A stretch of DNA of 64,000 bases from Solwaraspora sp. WMMA2065 (GTDB taxonomy: Bacteria; Actinomycetota; Actinomycetes; Mycobacteriales; Micromonosporaceae), in assembly GCF_030345075.1 (NCBI RefSeq), contig NZ_CP128361.1, positions 2,170,001-2,234,000 on the forward strand, written 5' to 3'. This document shows, one piece after another, positions 1 through 9,491 of the stretch (position 1 is the first letter of the stretch; each line of letters starts with the position of its first letter). Both the position numbers and the translations under genes were made by a program. The notes beneath the pieces were generated by a model. That model worked only from the letters and a program-made list of their open reading frames with translations, did no database searches and was not told where the DNA came from.

Positions 1-29
1 GGATCCTGCCGGCTGTGCTGGTCGGCCAT
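1..29 (-). CDS. N-terminus of an unidentified gene cut by the window edge
   Basis: An ATG on the minus strand at 29-27 opens a frame reading MADQHSRQD before the window ends. A good ribosome binding site (GAGGAG, about nine bases upstream) supports it as a real start. Too little is present to name a product. It would be transcribed in the same direction as the amidase at 140-958, which ends about 110 bases upstream of it, so the two could share a transcript. Confidence 0.5.
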
Positions 30-139
30 GATCGTTCGCTCCTCACGGTACGGGCGCAACGGGTGTGAACACCGCAGCCGTACCCACACCACCCCGGACC
101 GAAACCGCCTGCCGGTTCCCGAACCCAATCGCCGACCGC

Positions 140-958
140 TCAGTTCTGCAGGAAGCCCTGGGCGACCCGGGCCTCGGCCAGCAACCGGGAGCAGGCCGCC
201 GGGTCGGACTCGGTGATGGTGGGCACCTCGTCCTCGCCGCTGAGGCTGCGCAGGAACGCGAGTTCGGCGGGCCCGATGTGCCGGACCTTGCCGCTGTCGT
301 GCACGACGTAGATCGGGTTCGGGGTCTGGATGGTGCACTGCACGAGGTACATGACGGTGTCTCCCGGGTCGTCGAGGTCGTCGATAATCCATCGTGGTCG
401 GGGTGGTACCGGCGGTCGGATCGCGGTGACGATCTGCGCTGCTCGGGCGACGATCGTCGGTTTCTGAGCGACGATTGCCGGACCGGGACACTGGCTGTGT
501 CCCCAGTCGAAGCCGTTCTCGGCACCCATGCTGTGGTGGCCCAGTCCGCGTTCGCGCGGGCTGTTCGCGTTGCGGACCGGCACGCCGTGTTCGAGGTGTG
601 ATCGGGCCAGCAGTTGGGCGTTCGCCTCCAGCTGGGGTGCGGTGAGCCGGTCCGGCAGGAACCCCTCGTTCTCGATACTGAGCCAGGTGCGGTTGCCCGC
701 CCGCTGTGTCCACGCCCGGATCTCGGTGTCGACCATCTGCGCGATGCGCCCGTCCTTGGCCACGACGAAGTGCGACGACACCCGCGACGCGGGGTTGCGC
801 TGCCAGGCGATGGTGCCCTCGAAGTATCCGGCGGCGATGTGCACCACGATGCCGTGGTGCGCGTCGAGGCGGTCCTCCGGCTCGTTCAACGCACCGGTGC
901 CGTTGCCGCTGTTCACGGTGGGACCCCGCCAGGTAGCGAGATCGGTCCAGATTCCCAT
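140..958 (-). CDS. N-acetylmuramoyl-L-alanine amidase (Amidase_2/PGRP fold)
   Basis: A 272-residue protein with an N-terminal amidase_2 domain that should cleave the lactyl-amide bond between N-acetylmuramic acid and the stem peptide. Candidate zinc ligands are visible: a histidine in GIVVHIAAG near residue 40 and the late His and Cys in DWGHSQCPG near residue 170, in the order expected for T7-lysozyme-like amidases. There is no signal peptide, so it may be cytoplasmic (wall recycling) or a lysin released by another route. The C-terminal 90 residues (after PPVPPRPR) form an extra domain I do not recognise. A ribosome binding site (GGAGG, on the minus strand) precedes the ATG. No phage structural genes are nearby. 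Confidence 0.85.
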   Translation of the reverse strand: MGIWTDLATWRGPTVNSGNGTGALNEPEDRLDAHHGIVVHIAAGYFEGTIAWQRNPASRVSSHFVVAKDGRIAQMVDTEIRAWTQRAGNRTWLSIENEGFLPDRLTAPQLEANAQLLARSHLEHGVPVRNANSPRERGLGHHSMGAENGFDWGHSQCPGPAIVAQKPTIVARAAQIVTAIRPPVPPRPRWIIDDLDDPGDTVMYLVQCTIQTPNPIYVVHDSGKVRHIGPAELAFLRSLSGEDEVPTITESDPAACSRLLAEARVAQGFLQN

Positions 959-1377
959 GTGGTGGTGCCTCCTTTCCCAGCCGGCGGATGGGTGGGTGGG
1001 TGGATCGATTCCGGTCGACGTCGGAGGAACGTGGGACCGTGGACCGGCTCGGCCGCCGCCTGCCGGGTGGCCCCGCTCACCGGGGCGGTTCCGCTCGCCG
1101 GTGCGGGCGCCGCCGCGACATCAGGTCCACTGTGCGCACCAGCTGGCCAGGCCGGTGACTCACCTCGACTGGCACGTCCGGCGACGACTCGACTCCGGTC
1201 CTCCCGGTGTCGTCAGTCCTGGTGACCGACGCCCTCCCGACGGTGCCATGTATCGAGAATAGCGTGACTAGCAAGCTCCTGACCAGGGCGAATAACTCTG
1301 AGTATTGGCAACGATGCGCAGGGTGTGAGTCGCTGCCGACTCTGGCCGGATGACACCGGCCCGCCGCCGGAAGATCC
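959..1377. other. Intergenic region without a recognised gene
   Basis: About 420 bases lie between the amidase start and the CocE-type gene's stop. Short frames here have antisense-like composition and no recognisable domain. The stretch around 1240-1320 is less GC-rich than its surroundings and, on the minus strand, holds a TATTCT that could be a -10 element for the amidase gene. No convincing -35 or hairpin was seen. Confidence 0.4.
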
Positions 1378-3057
1378 TCAGTCCTGTGTGACCGGCAACC
1401 AGACCACCGACGGCCGCTGCGGGTCGTGGAAGATCCACCGTTCGCTGCTCCGCAGCCGCGCGGCGGTACCCAGCGGCTCACCAGATCCCGGGTTCCTCGC
1501 CCACCGCGGATGCGCGCCACCGCTGACCTGCACCCGTAACCGCTCTCCTGCTGCCAGCCGGCAGGCGGTCGGCCAGAGGGTCACCGGCACCCGGACCACC
1601 TCGCCGCCCGCCTCGCCATCCACCCGGGACAGACCATCACAGATGTTCCAGGATCTACCGCGCAGGTCGACGCGGCACAGCCGGACGAACACGTCGAAGT
1701 ACGCGACGCTGCAGCGGACGTACACCTCGGCCGTCACCGGGCCGATCAGCTCCACCGGCCGGTCCAACGGCCCGCTCGTGTAGGTCAGCACGTCCGGGCG
1801 GGCCTCCAGCCCCCGGTTGTCGCGCACCCCGGCGTGCTGGGCGATCAGCATCGGCCCGCCCACCGCCGGAGTCGGTGCGGCCGGGTCGTAGCGGTGCCGG
1901 TCCGGCGCCGACCGGGGCGGCACCGACCGGCCCAGCCGACCGCCCGGCCACAGGTACCACCCGGTGGTCGTCACCGGCGGCGGCCAGTCGGCGAGGTCAC
2001 GCCACCCGGCCCCGGCGACGTGCACCCGCACCGGCCGGTGCCCGGACGCGGCGGGCCCCTCGCCGAAATGGGTCGCGAAGAACTCCGCCGCCTCCCGGTA
2101 CGCCGTGACGAACAGTCCGGGACTGCCGTGCGTCCACGGCCCGACGATGAGCCGGGGCCGCCGGCCGGCCGCCCGCAACGCCGCGTAGTCGGCCAACTGG
2201 GCCGGCAGGAAGATGTCGTGCCAACCGGTCACCATCGACACCGGGGCCCGGACCTGGGCGACCTCGCGGTGGAAGGTGCGGGGCAGCCAGTACGGTGCCG
2301 CCGGACGGTGCTGGGTGAGCCACTCCTGGAAGAACGGCACGGTGGCGCCGGTCGCGACCCGGTCGGCCTCGGCCAGTGGCAGGTGCGCCAGACCTGCGGT
2401 CAGCCGGGGCAGGCCACGGCGTAGCTCACGCTGGCGGCTCAGCCACGGCACCTGCTGGGCCGACATCAGCTCCGCCCAGGTCAGCACCGTGTCCAGCGAG
2501 AAGCCCCCGCCGGCGTACGTGGAGTCGCGGGTCTGCGCGGCGGTGACCACCGCGACCATCGCCCGCAGGTCGTCGCCGGCGTGGGCGGCCGTGGCCCACT
2601 GCCCGAAGCCCTGGTAGGAGATGCCGAAGGTGCCGAGCCGGCCGTCGTACCAGGGTTGCCGGCGCAGCCACTCCAGGGTGTCCAGCCCGTCGGCCTGCTC
2701 GTGCAGCAGCGGCTCGAACAGCCCGTCGGACCCGAACGTGCCCCGGCAGGACTGGACGACGCAGTGCCAGCCACGGCGGGCGAACAGCAGACCGAGCAGC
2801 CGGACCGGACCGCCTCGACCGTACGGGGTCCGGATCAGCACGGTCGGCGCGGTGCCCGCACCCACCGGCCGATAGTGGTCGGTCCGCAGCCGCAACCCGT
2901 CGCGGGTCCGCACGGCGAGGTCGCGCCGGATCCGCACCCGCGACGGACCCCCGGTTCCGAACCGCCGCAGGCCCGGGATCCCGAACCGCCGCAGGCCGGC
3001 GACACCGTGCCGCCGATCGGGCCGGCCGCCGGCTACGCCGTCAGCGCCCACGGCCAC
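1378..3057 (-). CDS. CocE/NonD family hydrolase (X-Pro dipeptidyl-peptidase S15 fold)
   Basis: An alpha/beta hydrolase of the CocE/NonD family, which includes cocaine esterase, glutaryl-7-ACA acylase and X-Pro peptidases; the substrate cannot be predicted. The N-terminal catalytic domain has VLIRTPYGRGG and the nucleophile elbow GISYQGFG. The C-terminal half (from about residue 330) is the jelly-roll domain typical of the family, ending in VQVSGGAHPRWARNPG. The GTG start at 3057 overlaps the MarR gene's end by 17 bases, suggesting coupling. The first 40 residues contain a duplicated GLRRFG segment, so the start may really be further in, for example at the GTG before RIRRDLAVRTRDG. Confidence 0.85.
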   Translation of the reverse strand: MAVGADGVAGGRPDRRHGVAGLRRFGIPGLRRFGTGGPSRVRIRRDLAVRTRDGLRLRTDHYRPVGAGTAPTVLIRTPYGRGGPVRLLGLLFARRGWHCVVQSCRGTFGSDGLFEPLLHEQADGLDTLEWLRRQPWYDGRLGTFGISYQGFGQWATAAHAGDDLRAMVAVVTAAQTRDSTYAGGGFSLDTVLTWAELMSAQQVPWLSRQRELRRGLPRLTAGLAHLPLAEADRVATGATVPFFQEWLTQHRPAAPYWLPRTFHREVAQVRAPVSMVTGWHDIFLPAQLADYAALRAAGRRPRLIVGPWTHGSPGLFVTAYREAAEFFATHFGEGPAASGHRPVRVHVAGAGWRDLADWPPPVTTTGWYLWPGGRLGRSVPPRSAPDRHRYDPAAPTPAVGGPMLIAQHAGVRDNRGLEARPDVLTYTSGPLDRPVELIGPVTAEVYVRCSVAYFDVFVRLCRVDLRGRSWNICDGLSRVDGEAGGEVVRVPVTLWPTACRLAAGERLRVQVSGGAHPRWARNPGSGEPLGTAARLRSSERWIFHDPQRPSVVWLPVTQD

Positions 3058-3562
3058 CGTCCCGGGCGGCCGCGCGCACCTCGTCTCGGTGCTCCCGGGT
3101 TGACTCGCCCATCGCCGTCAGGAACCGGCGGACCGTCTCCAACTCGTCGTCGGTGAAGTCGGCCATCACGGCGTCGGTACGCCGGCCCAGCGGGGCGAAG
3201 AACTCGCGGGCCAGGGTGGCACCCTCGGCCGCGTACCGCAGCCGCACCTTGCGCCGGTCGTCCGGGTCCCGGTCGCGGTAGAGGTGTCCGGCCCGCTCCA
3301 GCCGGTCCACCAGTGCGGTGACCGAGCCGGAGGTCAAGTTGAGGTGTGCGCCCAGGCCGCCCGGGGTAATCGGTTCGCCGCTCTGTTCGGCGTCCATCAC
3401 CGCGATCAGCGCCTGCAGGTCGGTGGCGTGCAGGTCGTGCAGCGCGGCGAAGGCATGACCGACGTGGCCGGCATCGACGGTGTAGCTGCGCAACCGGCGG
3501 ATGATCTCCGCCACCACCGCTGGCCGACCGCTCGGCCGGGTCCCCCATACACCGGCGCCCAC
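3041..3562 (-). CDS. MarR-family transcriptional regulator
   Basis: A 173-residue winged-helix regulator. The recognition region reads LGAHLNLTSGSVTALVDRLE and is followed by the wing DRDPDDRRKVRL, classic MarR features; such proteins bind palindromic DNA as dimers and release it on binding small aromatics or lipophiles. The GTG start at 3562 is preceded by GGAGGG at good spacing, which favours it over internal GTGs. It is divergent from an MMPL exporter and co-directional with a hydrolase, so it probably controls both. A TCTTGAT-containing imperfect dyad in the intergenic region (about 3614-3636) is a possible operator. Confidence 0.88.
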   Translation of the reverse strand: MGAGVWGTRPSGRPAVVAEIIRRLRSYTVDAGHVGHAFAALHDLHATDLQALIAVMDAEQSGEPITPGGLGAHLNLTSGSVTALVDRLERAGHLYRDRDPDDRRKVRLRYAAEGATLAREFFAPLGRRTDAVMADFTDDELETVRRFLTAMGESTREHRDEVRAAARDGGRGR

Positions 3563-3584
3563 CGTGTGCCCTCCGATCCATGTC

Positions 3585-3616
3585 CTGACACGACCCTATC
3601 CCAGCCCGGCTATAGT
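3585..3616 (+). promoter_or_regulatory. Possible promoter of the MMPL exporter gene
   Basis: TATAGT at 3611-3616 is a good -10 match, and CTGACA at 3585-3590 could serve as -35, although the 20-base spacer is longer than usual. It lies in the MarR/exporter intergenic region and is followed by a TCTTGAT half-site that a MarR protein could occupy. Confidence 0.35.
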
Positions 3617-3687
3617 CTTGATGAACGAGATACTGGATGGCCGTGAGATTTGGTACCCGCCCAATCGGCGACGAACGAGGTGCAAAC

Positions 3688-5835
3688 ATGCCCACACCGC
3701 TCGGCACCCGGCTCACCGGCATCATCTGCGGCCGGTGGACCGCCTGGCTGGTCCTGCTCACCGCAGCGGCCTTCTCCGCCGTGGTGATCGGCTTCGCCGG
3801 TGACCCCCGCACCGGTGACGACCCCACCGGGGCGCTGCCCGACTCCGCCGAGTCCGTCCAGGTCGCCGAACTGCGCCGGCAACTACCCGGCGGGCAGCTC
3901 AACCCGGCCCTCGTCGTCTACTCCCGCGGCGGTGCCCCGCTGACCGCCGACGACGACGCCGCGATCACCGCCGACCGCGCGGCCTTCGCCCGCGACGCCG
4001 TCGGCGACGTCGGCCCACCGGTGTACGCCCCCGACCGCACCGCCGCCCTGGTCGCCGTCCCACTACCCGCCGAGATCGACATCGAACGCCTCGGCGAAGT
4101 CGTCGACCGGCTCCGCGCCGAGGCCCGCGCCGGACTTCCCACCGGCGCCAAAGCCGAACTCACCGGCGGTGCCGGCTTCACCGCCGACGTCGCCGCCGCC
4201 TTCGACGGCGCCAACGTCACCCTGCTCGCCGCCACCGTCGCCGTCGTCGCCGCACTGCTGCTGATCACCTACCGCAGCCCTTGGCTGTGGCTGGTGCCGC
4301 TCGCCGTGGTCGGCACCGCCGATGTGGTCAGCAACGGACTCATCGCCATCGTCAGCCGCGCCGTCGACCTGCGGATCGACCCCTCCACCACCGGCATCGT
4401 CGACGTCCTCGTCTTCGGCGCCGGCACCAACTACGCCCTGCTGCTGATCGCCCGCTACCGCGAGGAACTGCGCCGCGAACCCGACCGCCGCCGAGCCCTG
4501 CGCCGCGCGCTGGGCTCCGCCGGGCCGGCGATCACCGCCAGCGCCCTGACCGTCGTGCTCAGCCTGCTCACCCTGCTCGCCGCCGTACTCGCCAACGACC
4601 GCGCGATCGGCGTCGCCGGCGCCGTCGGCATCACCACCGCCATGCTGTACGGCCTGATCGTGCTGCCCGCTGCCCTGTCCGTCTGCGGACGTGGCCTGTT
4701 CTGGCCGTTCGTCCCCCGCCCCGGCCAGCCCGACCCCACCCGCAGCGGCATCTGGGCCCGGGCCGGCGCCCTGGTCAGCCGCCGACCCCGCACCGTGCTC
4801 GCCGGGTCACTGCTGCTGCTCGCCGTGCTGGCCACCGGCCTGCTCGACGCCCGGATCGGGCTGAGCAAGACCGAACAGTTCCGGGTCAGCGCCGAATCCA
4901 TCGACGGGCTGGCCACCCTGTCCCGGTCCTTCCCACCCGGGGCCGCCGACCCGGTGATCGTCGTCGCCAATGCCGCCCAGGCACCCGCGGTGCTCGCCGC
5001 CGCCGAAACGGTCGACGGAGTCACCAGCGCCCGACCGGCTGGCGGCACCGACGACCTCGCCGTCGTCGAGGTGGTGCTACGCGCCGAACCGGACAGCGCG
5101 GAAAGCTACCGCGCCATCCGGGACCTGCGGGCCACGCTCGACTCGGTACCAGCCGCCGACGCCCTCGTCGGCGGCTCGGTGGCCGCGAACCTGGACACCC
5201 GCGACGCCGCCCTGCGTGACCTGCGGGTCGTCGTCCCACTGGTGCTCGTGGTGGTGCTGGCGGTGCTGATCGTGCTGCTCCGGTCGATCGTCGCGCCGCT
5301 GATCCTGGTCGGTACGGTCGTCGCCACCTTCTTCGCCGCCGTCGGCGCGGCTACCACCCTGTTCACCCAGGTGCTCGGCTACCCGGCGCTGGACACCAGC
5401 GTGCCGCTGCTGGCGTTCCTGTTCCTGGTCGCCCTGGGTGTCGACTACAACATATTCCTCACCACCCGGGCCCGGGAGGAGGCGGCCGTCGACGGCACCC
5501 GGCAGGGCATGCGGACCGCGCTCGCCGTCACCGGCGGGGTGATCACCAGCGCCGGCATCCTGCTCGCCGCGGTCTTCACCGTCCTCGGCGTGCTGCCGCT
5601 GGTCACCCTGACCGAGATCGGGGTGATCGTCGGGTTCGGCGTACTGCTCGACACGTTGCTGGTCCGGACGCTGCTGGTGCCGGCGATCGCGATGGTGCTC
5701 GGCCGACGGTTCTGGTGGCCGAGCGCGCTCGGCCACCACCGCGTCCCGGAGCCGGTGCCGGTCAGGGCCGACCCGACGCCGAAGCCGGCCAGGGCCGACC
5801 CGATGCCGGGCCGGCGCGCCGATGCCGGAGGATAG
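3688..5835 (+). CDS. MMPL/RND-family transporter
   Basis: A large inner-membrane transporter of about 715 residues with the MMPL layout: an N-terminal membrane helix, an extracytoplasmic domain, a bundle of helices (from [19 protein letters not shown]), a second extracytoplasmic domain, and a second bundle that includes [18 protein letters not shown], the proton-relay-type motif of the family. MMPL proteins export lipids or hydrophobic compounds using the proton gradient. The ATG at 3688, preceded by CGAGG, is preferred over an upstream ATG at 3637. The C-terminal tail carries a short PxPARADP repeat. The divergent MarR gene is the probable regulator. Confidence 0.88.
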   Translation: MPTPLGTRLTGIICGRWTAWLVLLTAAAFSAVVIGFAGDPRTGDDPTGALPDSAESVQVAELRRQLPGGQLNPALVVYSRGGAPLTADDDAAITADRAAFARDAVGDVGPPVYAPDRTAALVAVPLPAEIDIERLGEVVDRLRAEARAGLPTGAKAELTGGAGFTADVAAAFDGANVTLLAATVAVVAALLLITYRSPWLWLVPLAVVGTADVVSNGLIAIVSRAVDLRIDPSTTGIVDVLVFGAGTNYALLLIARYREELRREPDRRRALRRALGSAGPAITASALTVVLSLLTLLAAVLANDRAIGVAGAVGITTAMLYGLIVLPAALSVCGRGLFWPFVPRPGQPDPTRSGIWARAGALVSRRPRTVLAGSLLLLAVLATGLLDARIGLSKTEQFRVSAESIDGLATLSRSFPPGAADPVIVVANAAQAPAVLAAAETVDGVTSARPAGGTDDLAVVEVVLRAEPDSAESYRAIRDLRATLDSVPAADALVGGSVAANLDTRDAALRDLRVVVPLVLVVVLAVLIVLLRSIVAPLILVGTVVATFFAAVGAATTLFTQVLGYPALDTSVPLLAFLFLVALGVDYNIFLTTRAREEAAVDGTRQGMRTALAVTGGVITSAGILLAAVFTVLGVLPLVTLTEIGVIVGFGVLLDTLLVRTLLVPAIAMVLGRRFWWPSALGHHRVPEPVPVRADPTPKPARADPMPGRRADAGG

Positions 5836-5839
5836 GAGC

Positions 5840-7705
5840 ATGCAGACCCGCTCCGATCTCCGTAACGTGGCCATCATCGCGCATGTCGACCACGGCAAGA
5901 CCACGCTGGTTGACGCGATGCTGCGCCAAGGCGGCCAGCTGCACGCCCGCGCCGAACTGCCCGACCGGGCGCTGGACTCCATGGACCTGGAGCGCGAAAA
6001 GGGCATCACCATCCTGGCCAAGAACACCGCGATCAGCTACGTGCCCGACCAGGGCGACCCGGTCGTCATCAACATCATCGACACCCCGGGGCACGCCGAC
6101 TTCGGCGGCGAGGTGGAACGCGGCCTCACCATGGTCGACGGCGTGGTGCTGCTGGTCGACGCCAGCGAAGGGCCGCTGCCGCAGACCCGGTTCGTGCTGC
6201 GCAAGGCACTGCAGGCCCGGCTACCGATCATCCTGGTGATCAACAAGGTGGACCGGCCGGACGCGCGGATCAAAGAGGTCGTCGACGACACCTACGAACT
6301 CTTCCTCGACCTCGACGCCGACGAGGCCCAGATCGACTTCCCGATCGTGTACGCCTGCGCCCGCGACGGCGTCGCCTCGCTGACCCAGCCGGCCGGCGGC
6401 GCGGTGCCGGACGACAGCGACAACCTGGAGCCACTGTTCCGTACCCTGTTGGAGACGATCCCGGCACCGGCCTTCGACCCGGAGGCGCCGTTGCAGGCGC
6501 ACGTGACCAACCTCGACGCCTCGCCGTTCCTGGGCCGGCTGGCGCTGTGCCGGGTCCGGCAAGGCACCATCCGCAAGGGCCAGACCGTCGCCTGGTGCCG
6601 CACCGACGGCAGCCTGCAGAAGGTCCGCATCTCCGAACTGCTGATGACCGAGGGACTGGAACGCAAGCCCGCCGAGGCCGCCGGCCCGGGCGACATCATG
6701 GCGGTGGCCGGCATCCCGGACATCATGATCGGCGAGACCCTGGCCGACGCGGACGACCCCCGCCCGCTGCCGTTGATCACCGTCGACGAGCCGGCGATCT
6801 CGATGACCCTGGGCACCAACACCTCACCGTTGGCCGGCAAGGTCAAGGGGTCGAAGGTGACCGCCCGGCTGGTCAAGGACCGGCTGGACCGGGAACTGAT
6901 CGGCAACGTGTCGCTGCGGGTGCTGCCCACCGAACGCCCGGACGCCTGGGAGGTGCAGGGCCGTGGTGAGCTGGCGCTGGCCATCCTGGTCGAGCAGATG
7001 CGCCGCGAGCAGTACGAGCTGACCGTCGGCAAGCCGCAGGTGGTCACCCGGGAGATCGACGGACGGGTCTGCGAGCCGGTGGAGCGGCTGACCATCGACG
7101 CCCCCGATGAGTACCTGGGCGCGATCACCCAGCTGCTGGCCACCCGGAAGGGCCGGATGGAGCAGCTGGTCAACCACGGCACCGGTTGGATCCGGATGGA
7201 GTGGCTGGTACCGGCCCGCGCGCTGATCGGGTTCCGGACCGAGTTCCTCACCGAGACCCGCGGCACCGGCATCCTGCACCACGTCTTCGAGTCCTACGAG
7301 CCGTGGTTCGGCGAGCTGCGGACCCGGCCCACCGGATCACTGGTCGCCGACCGGACCGGCGTGGCGACCAGCTTCGCCATGTTCAACCTGCAGGAACGCG
7401 GCTCGCTCTTCGTCGAACCGGGCACCCCGGTGTACGAGGGCATGCTGGTCGGCGAGAACTCCCGCGCCGACGACATGGACGTCAACATCACCAAAGAGAA
7501 GAAACTGACGAACATGCGTTCGTCGACCGCCGACGAGTTGGAGCGGCTGGTGCCGCCCCGCAAGCTCTCCCTGGAGCAGGCGCTGGAGTTCTGCCGCGAG
7601 GACGAGTGCGTCGAGGTCACCCCCGAGGCGGTACGGTTGCGCAAGGTGATCCTCGACCAGACCGCACGGGCCCGGGCGGCGGCCCGCCGCAAGCACCAGA
7701 GCTGA
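5840..7705 (+). CDS. typA: Translational GTPase TypA/BipA
   Basis: A ribosome-associated GTPase of 621 residues related to EF-G, involved in stress and cold adaptation and in 50S assembly. G1 is AHVDHGKTT, the G3 motif is DTPGHADF and G4 is NKVDRPDAR. The C-terminal TypA-specific domain is present ([15 protein letters not shown]). The ATG at 5840 has AGGAG just upstream and begins at the conserved [15 protein letters not shown]; an upstream ATG at 5822 would overlap the exporter gene's stop and is less likely. It follows the exporter gene by four bases and is probably co-transcribed with it at least in part. Confidence 0.95.
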   Translation: MQTRSDLRNVAIIAHVDHGKTTLVDAMLRQGGQLHARAELPDRALDSMDLEREKGITILAKNTAISYVPDQGDPVVINIIDTPGHADFGGEVERGLTMVDGVVLLVDASEGPLPQTRFVLRKALQARLPIILVINKVDRPDARIKEVVDDTYELFLDLDADEAQIDFPIVYACARDGVASLTQPAGGAVPDDSDNLEPLFRTLLETIPAPAFDPEAPLQAHVTNLDASPFLGRLALCRVRQGTIRKGQTVAWCRTDGSLQKVRISELLMTEGLERKPAEAAGPGDIMAVAGIPDIMIGETLADADDPRPLPLITVDEPAISMTLGTNTSPLAGKVKGSKVTARLVKDRLDRELIGNVSLRVLPTERPDAWEVQGRGELALAILVEQMRREQYELTVGKPQVVTREIDGRVCEPVERLTIDAPDEYLGAITQLLATRKGRMEQLVNHGTGWIRMEWLVPARALIGFRTEFLTETRGTGILHHVFESYEPWFGELRTRPTGSLVADRTGVATSFAMFNLQERGSLFVEPGTPVYEGMLVGENSRADDMDVNITKEKKLTNMRSSTADELERLVPPRKLSLEQALEFCREDECVEVTPEAVRLRKVILDQTARARAAARRKHQS

Positions 7706-7713
7706 ACCGCACT

Positions 7714-7749
7714 GCCGGTGGGAGCCCTCGGCACGGGGGTTCCACCGGC
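7714..7749. terminator. Bidirectional hairpin between typA and terC
   Basis: GCCGGTGG and CCACCGGC form a perfect 8-bp stem with further G-C pairing inside, in the 52-base gap between two convergent genes. There is no T-run, which is usual for actinobacterial terminators. Confidence 0.6.
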
Positions 7750-7757
7750 GGTGTCGG

Positions 7758-8756
7758 TCACTTGACGATGTCGGCGAGCTCCCGCTTACGGTCCCGGGAC
7801 GTCTTGACCAGGCTGGCCACCGTGGTGACCAGCAGGGTCACGAAGATGACGGTCAGCGACAGCCAGATCGGGATGTGCGGTGCCCAGCCGACCGGATCGC
7901 CACCGTTGACGAAGAACAGGGTGTTGTCGGCCAACGCCTCCAGCACCAGCTTCACCCCGATGAAGCCCAGCACCACAGCCAGGCCGTAGCTGAGGTAGAC
8001 CAGCCGTTCCAGCAGGCCGCCGAGCAGGAAGTAGAGCTGCCGCAGCCCCATCAACGCGAAGACGTTGGCGGTGAAGACCAGGTACGGCTCCTGGGTGATG
8101 CCGAAGATCGCCGGGATCGAGTCGAGCGCGAAGATCAGGTCGGTGACGCCGATCGCGATCATGACGATCAGCATCGGCGTGAACATCCGCCGGCCGGCCT
8201 CGGTCTCCGTGGTCAGCCGCCCACCGTCGTACGAGCCGGAGACCGGCAGCACCCGCCGGCTCCACCGGATCACCGCGTTCTCGGAGAACTCGTCGGTCGT
8301 CTCGGGCTGGCGTAGCTGACCGATCGCAGTGTAGATGAGGAAAGCGCCGAAGATGTAGAACACCCAGGAGAACTGGGAGATCAGCACGGCGCCTGCCGCG
8401 ATGAACCCGCCTCGCAGCACCAGCGCCAGCACGACGCCGACCAGCAGCACCTTCTGCTGGTACTTCCGGGGCACCACGAACCGGCCCATGATGATCACGA
8501 AGACGAAGAGGTTGTCGACGGAAAGGCTCTTCTCCGTGACGTAGCCGGCGAAGAACTCGCCGGCGTACCGCCCGCCGGACGTGGCCCACACCCCGAGGCC
8601 GAAGATCACCGCGAGCACGATGTAGAAGACGGTCCAGCCGGCTGACTCGCGCATGCTCGGTTCATGCGGCCGCCGGACGATGATCAACAGGTCGGCGATC
8701 AGCACCGCGGTCAGTACGACCAGGCTGACCAGCCAAACCCAGGCTGGGATGTTCAC
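7758..8756 (-). CDS. TerC-family integral membrane protein (probable manganese exporter)
   Basis: A 332-residue TerC-family protein with about eight membrane helices. Conserved acidic motifs are visible: EKSLSVDNLFVF and DLIFALDSIPAIFGIT. Family members such as Alx and MeeF-type TerC proteins export Mn2+ and help metalate exported enzymes. The GTG start at 8756 (VNIPAWVWL) is preceded by GGAGG; the long frame upstream is antisense noise over the neighbouring genes. A yybP-ykoY-type riboswitch lies in its leader, strong support for a manganese role. Confidence 0.9.
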   Translation of the reverse strand: MNIPAWVWLVSLVVLTAVLIADLLIIVRRPHEPSMRESAGWTVFYIVLAVIFGLGVWATSGGRYAGEFFAGYVTEKSLSVDNLFVFVIIMGRFVVPRKYQQKVLLVGVVLALVLRGGFIAAGAVLISQFSWVFYIFGAFLIYTAIGQLRQPETTDEFSENAVIRWSRRVLPVSGSYDGGRLTTETEAGRRMFTPMLIVMIAIGVTDLIFALDSIPAIFGITQEPYLVFTANVFALMGLRQLYFLLGGLLERLVYLSYGLAVVLGFIGVKLVLEALADNTLFFVNGGDPVGWAPHIPIWLSLTVIFVTLLVTTVASLVKTSRDRKRELADIVK

Positions 8757-8840
8757 TCGGACCTCCGGCAGACACAGGGCACCGCCGACCGGAACCGGGA
8801 CGGGCTGCCCCGGTCTTCGTGGAGATGCGCACAGCAGTGA

Positions 8841-8978
8841 CTGACGGAGGTCTCTTCCGCCACCATCCACCGAACTGTCTGCTTCGGGGACGACGACCGC
8901 AGGTGCCGGGTCGGTCCACCATGCGGTCCAACCGTGCTGACGACACCAGCGCGAGGGAATACTCCCCTCCTCCTGCGT
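8841..8978 (-). promoter_or_regulatory. yybP-ykoY-type (manganese) riboswitch upstream of terC
   Basis: On the minus strand the leader of the TerC gene carries the two signature segments of the yybP-ykoY aptamer. GGAGGGGAGTA (about 8971-8960) forms the first arm and loop, and GGAAGAGACCTCC (8857-8845) forms the third loop and closing arm, with AGG/GGAGG pairing to CCTCC. Between them are GTCGTCAGCACG and several GC-rich arms. The class binds Mn2+ and turns on Mn exporters, and it commonly precedes terC/alx genes. The exact edges are approximate. Confidence 0.8.
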
Positions 8979-9148
8979 CATTGTCGCGCAACTACCGGGC
9001 AAACGACACACCGGGCGGGTCACCGGTGACGACAAGCACAACTTCTGAAGGCGTCCTAGGAGGCTAGATGGTTCTCGAAGCGGTGGCACGCCGGCCTCAG
9101 CCGGCCCCTCGGGCCGGTCCGGGCGCAGCCGTGTGGCAGGCTGCCGCC

Positions 9149-9442
9149 ATGGTGCTTGAGATCGCGCTGGTCGATGTCCAGCCCGGCCGGGAAGCCGACT
9201 TCGCCGCAGCGTACGCTGCCGGCCGCCACCTGCTGGCCACCACTGACGGCTGCCGGTCGGTGCGGATGACCCGGGGGGTGGAGAGTCCCAGCCGGTTCGT
9301 ACTGCTGGTCGAATGGGACTCTGTCGACGCGCACGAGCAGAACTTCCGCGCCACCGACCGGTACCTGCGGTGGCGGGAACTGATCGGTCCGTACTTCGCC
9401 GCGCCGCCGGTGGTCGAACACTTCGTCGACCTGCCGGCGTGA
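9149..9442 (+). CDS. Antibiotic biosynthesis monooxygenase (ABM) domain protein
   Basis: A 97-residue dimeric alpha/beta-barrel protein of the ABM family: MVLEIALVDVQPGREADF at the start, LLVEWDSVDAHEQNF in the middle and YFAAPPVVEHF at the end. Relatives include small monooxygenases and stress proteins; no substrate is predictable. I place the start at 9149, where family similarity begins. However, an in-frame ATG at 9068 has a near-ideal AGGAGG four bases upstream, giving a 27-residue extension with an unrelated Ala/Pro-rich sequence. Both starts are possible. Confidence 0.75.
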   Translation: MVLEIALVDVQPGREADFAAAYAAGRHLLATTDGCRSVRMTRGVESPSRFVLLVEWDSVDAHEQNFRATDRYLRWRELIGPYFAAPPVVEHFVDLPA

Positions 9443-9491
9443 CCCGGACCCTGCCGGTGTCCGGCCGGTCCGGAGCACGTCGGAGCCCGCG

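Noticed and set aside
140-958. Prophage lysis module
   Set aside because: Only a single amidase gene is present; no holin, capsid, tail or integrase genes nearby.
2957-2997. 17-base direct repeat (CCGAACCGCCGCAGGCC) at the start of the CocE-type gene
   Set aside because: Probably low-complexity sequence upstream of the true start; no wider pattern.
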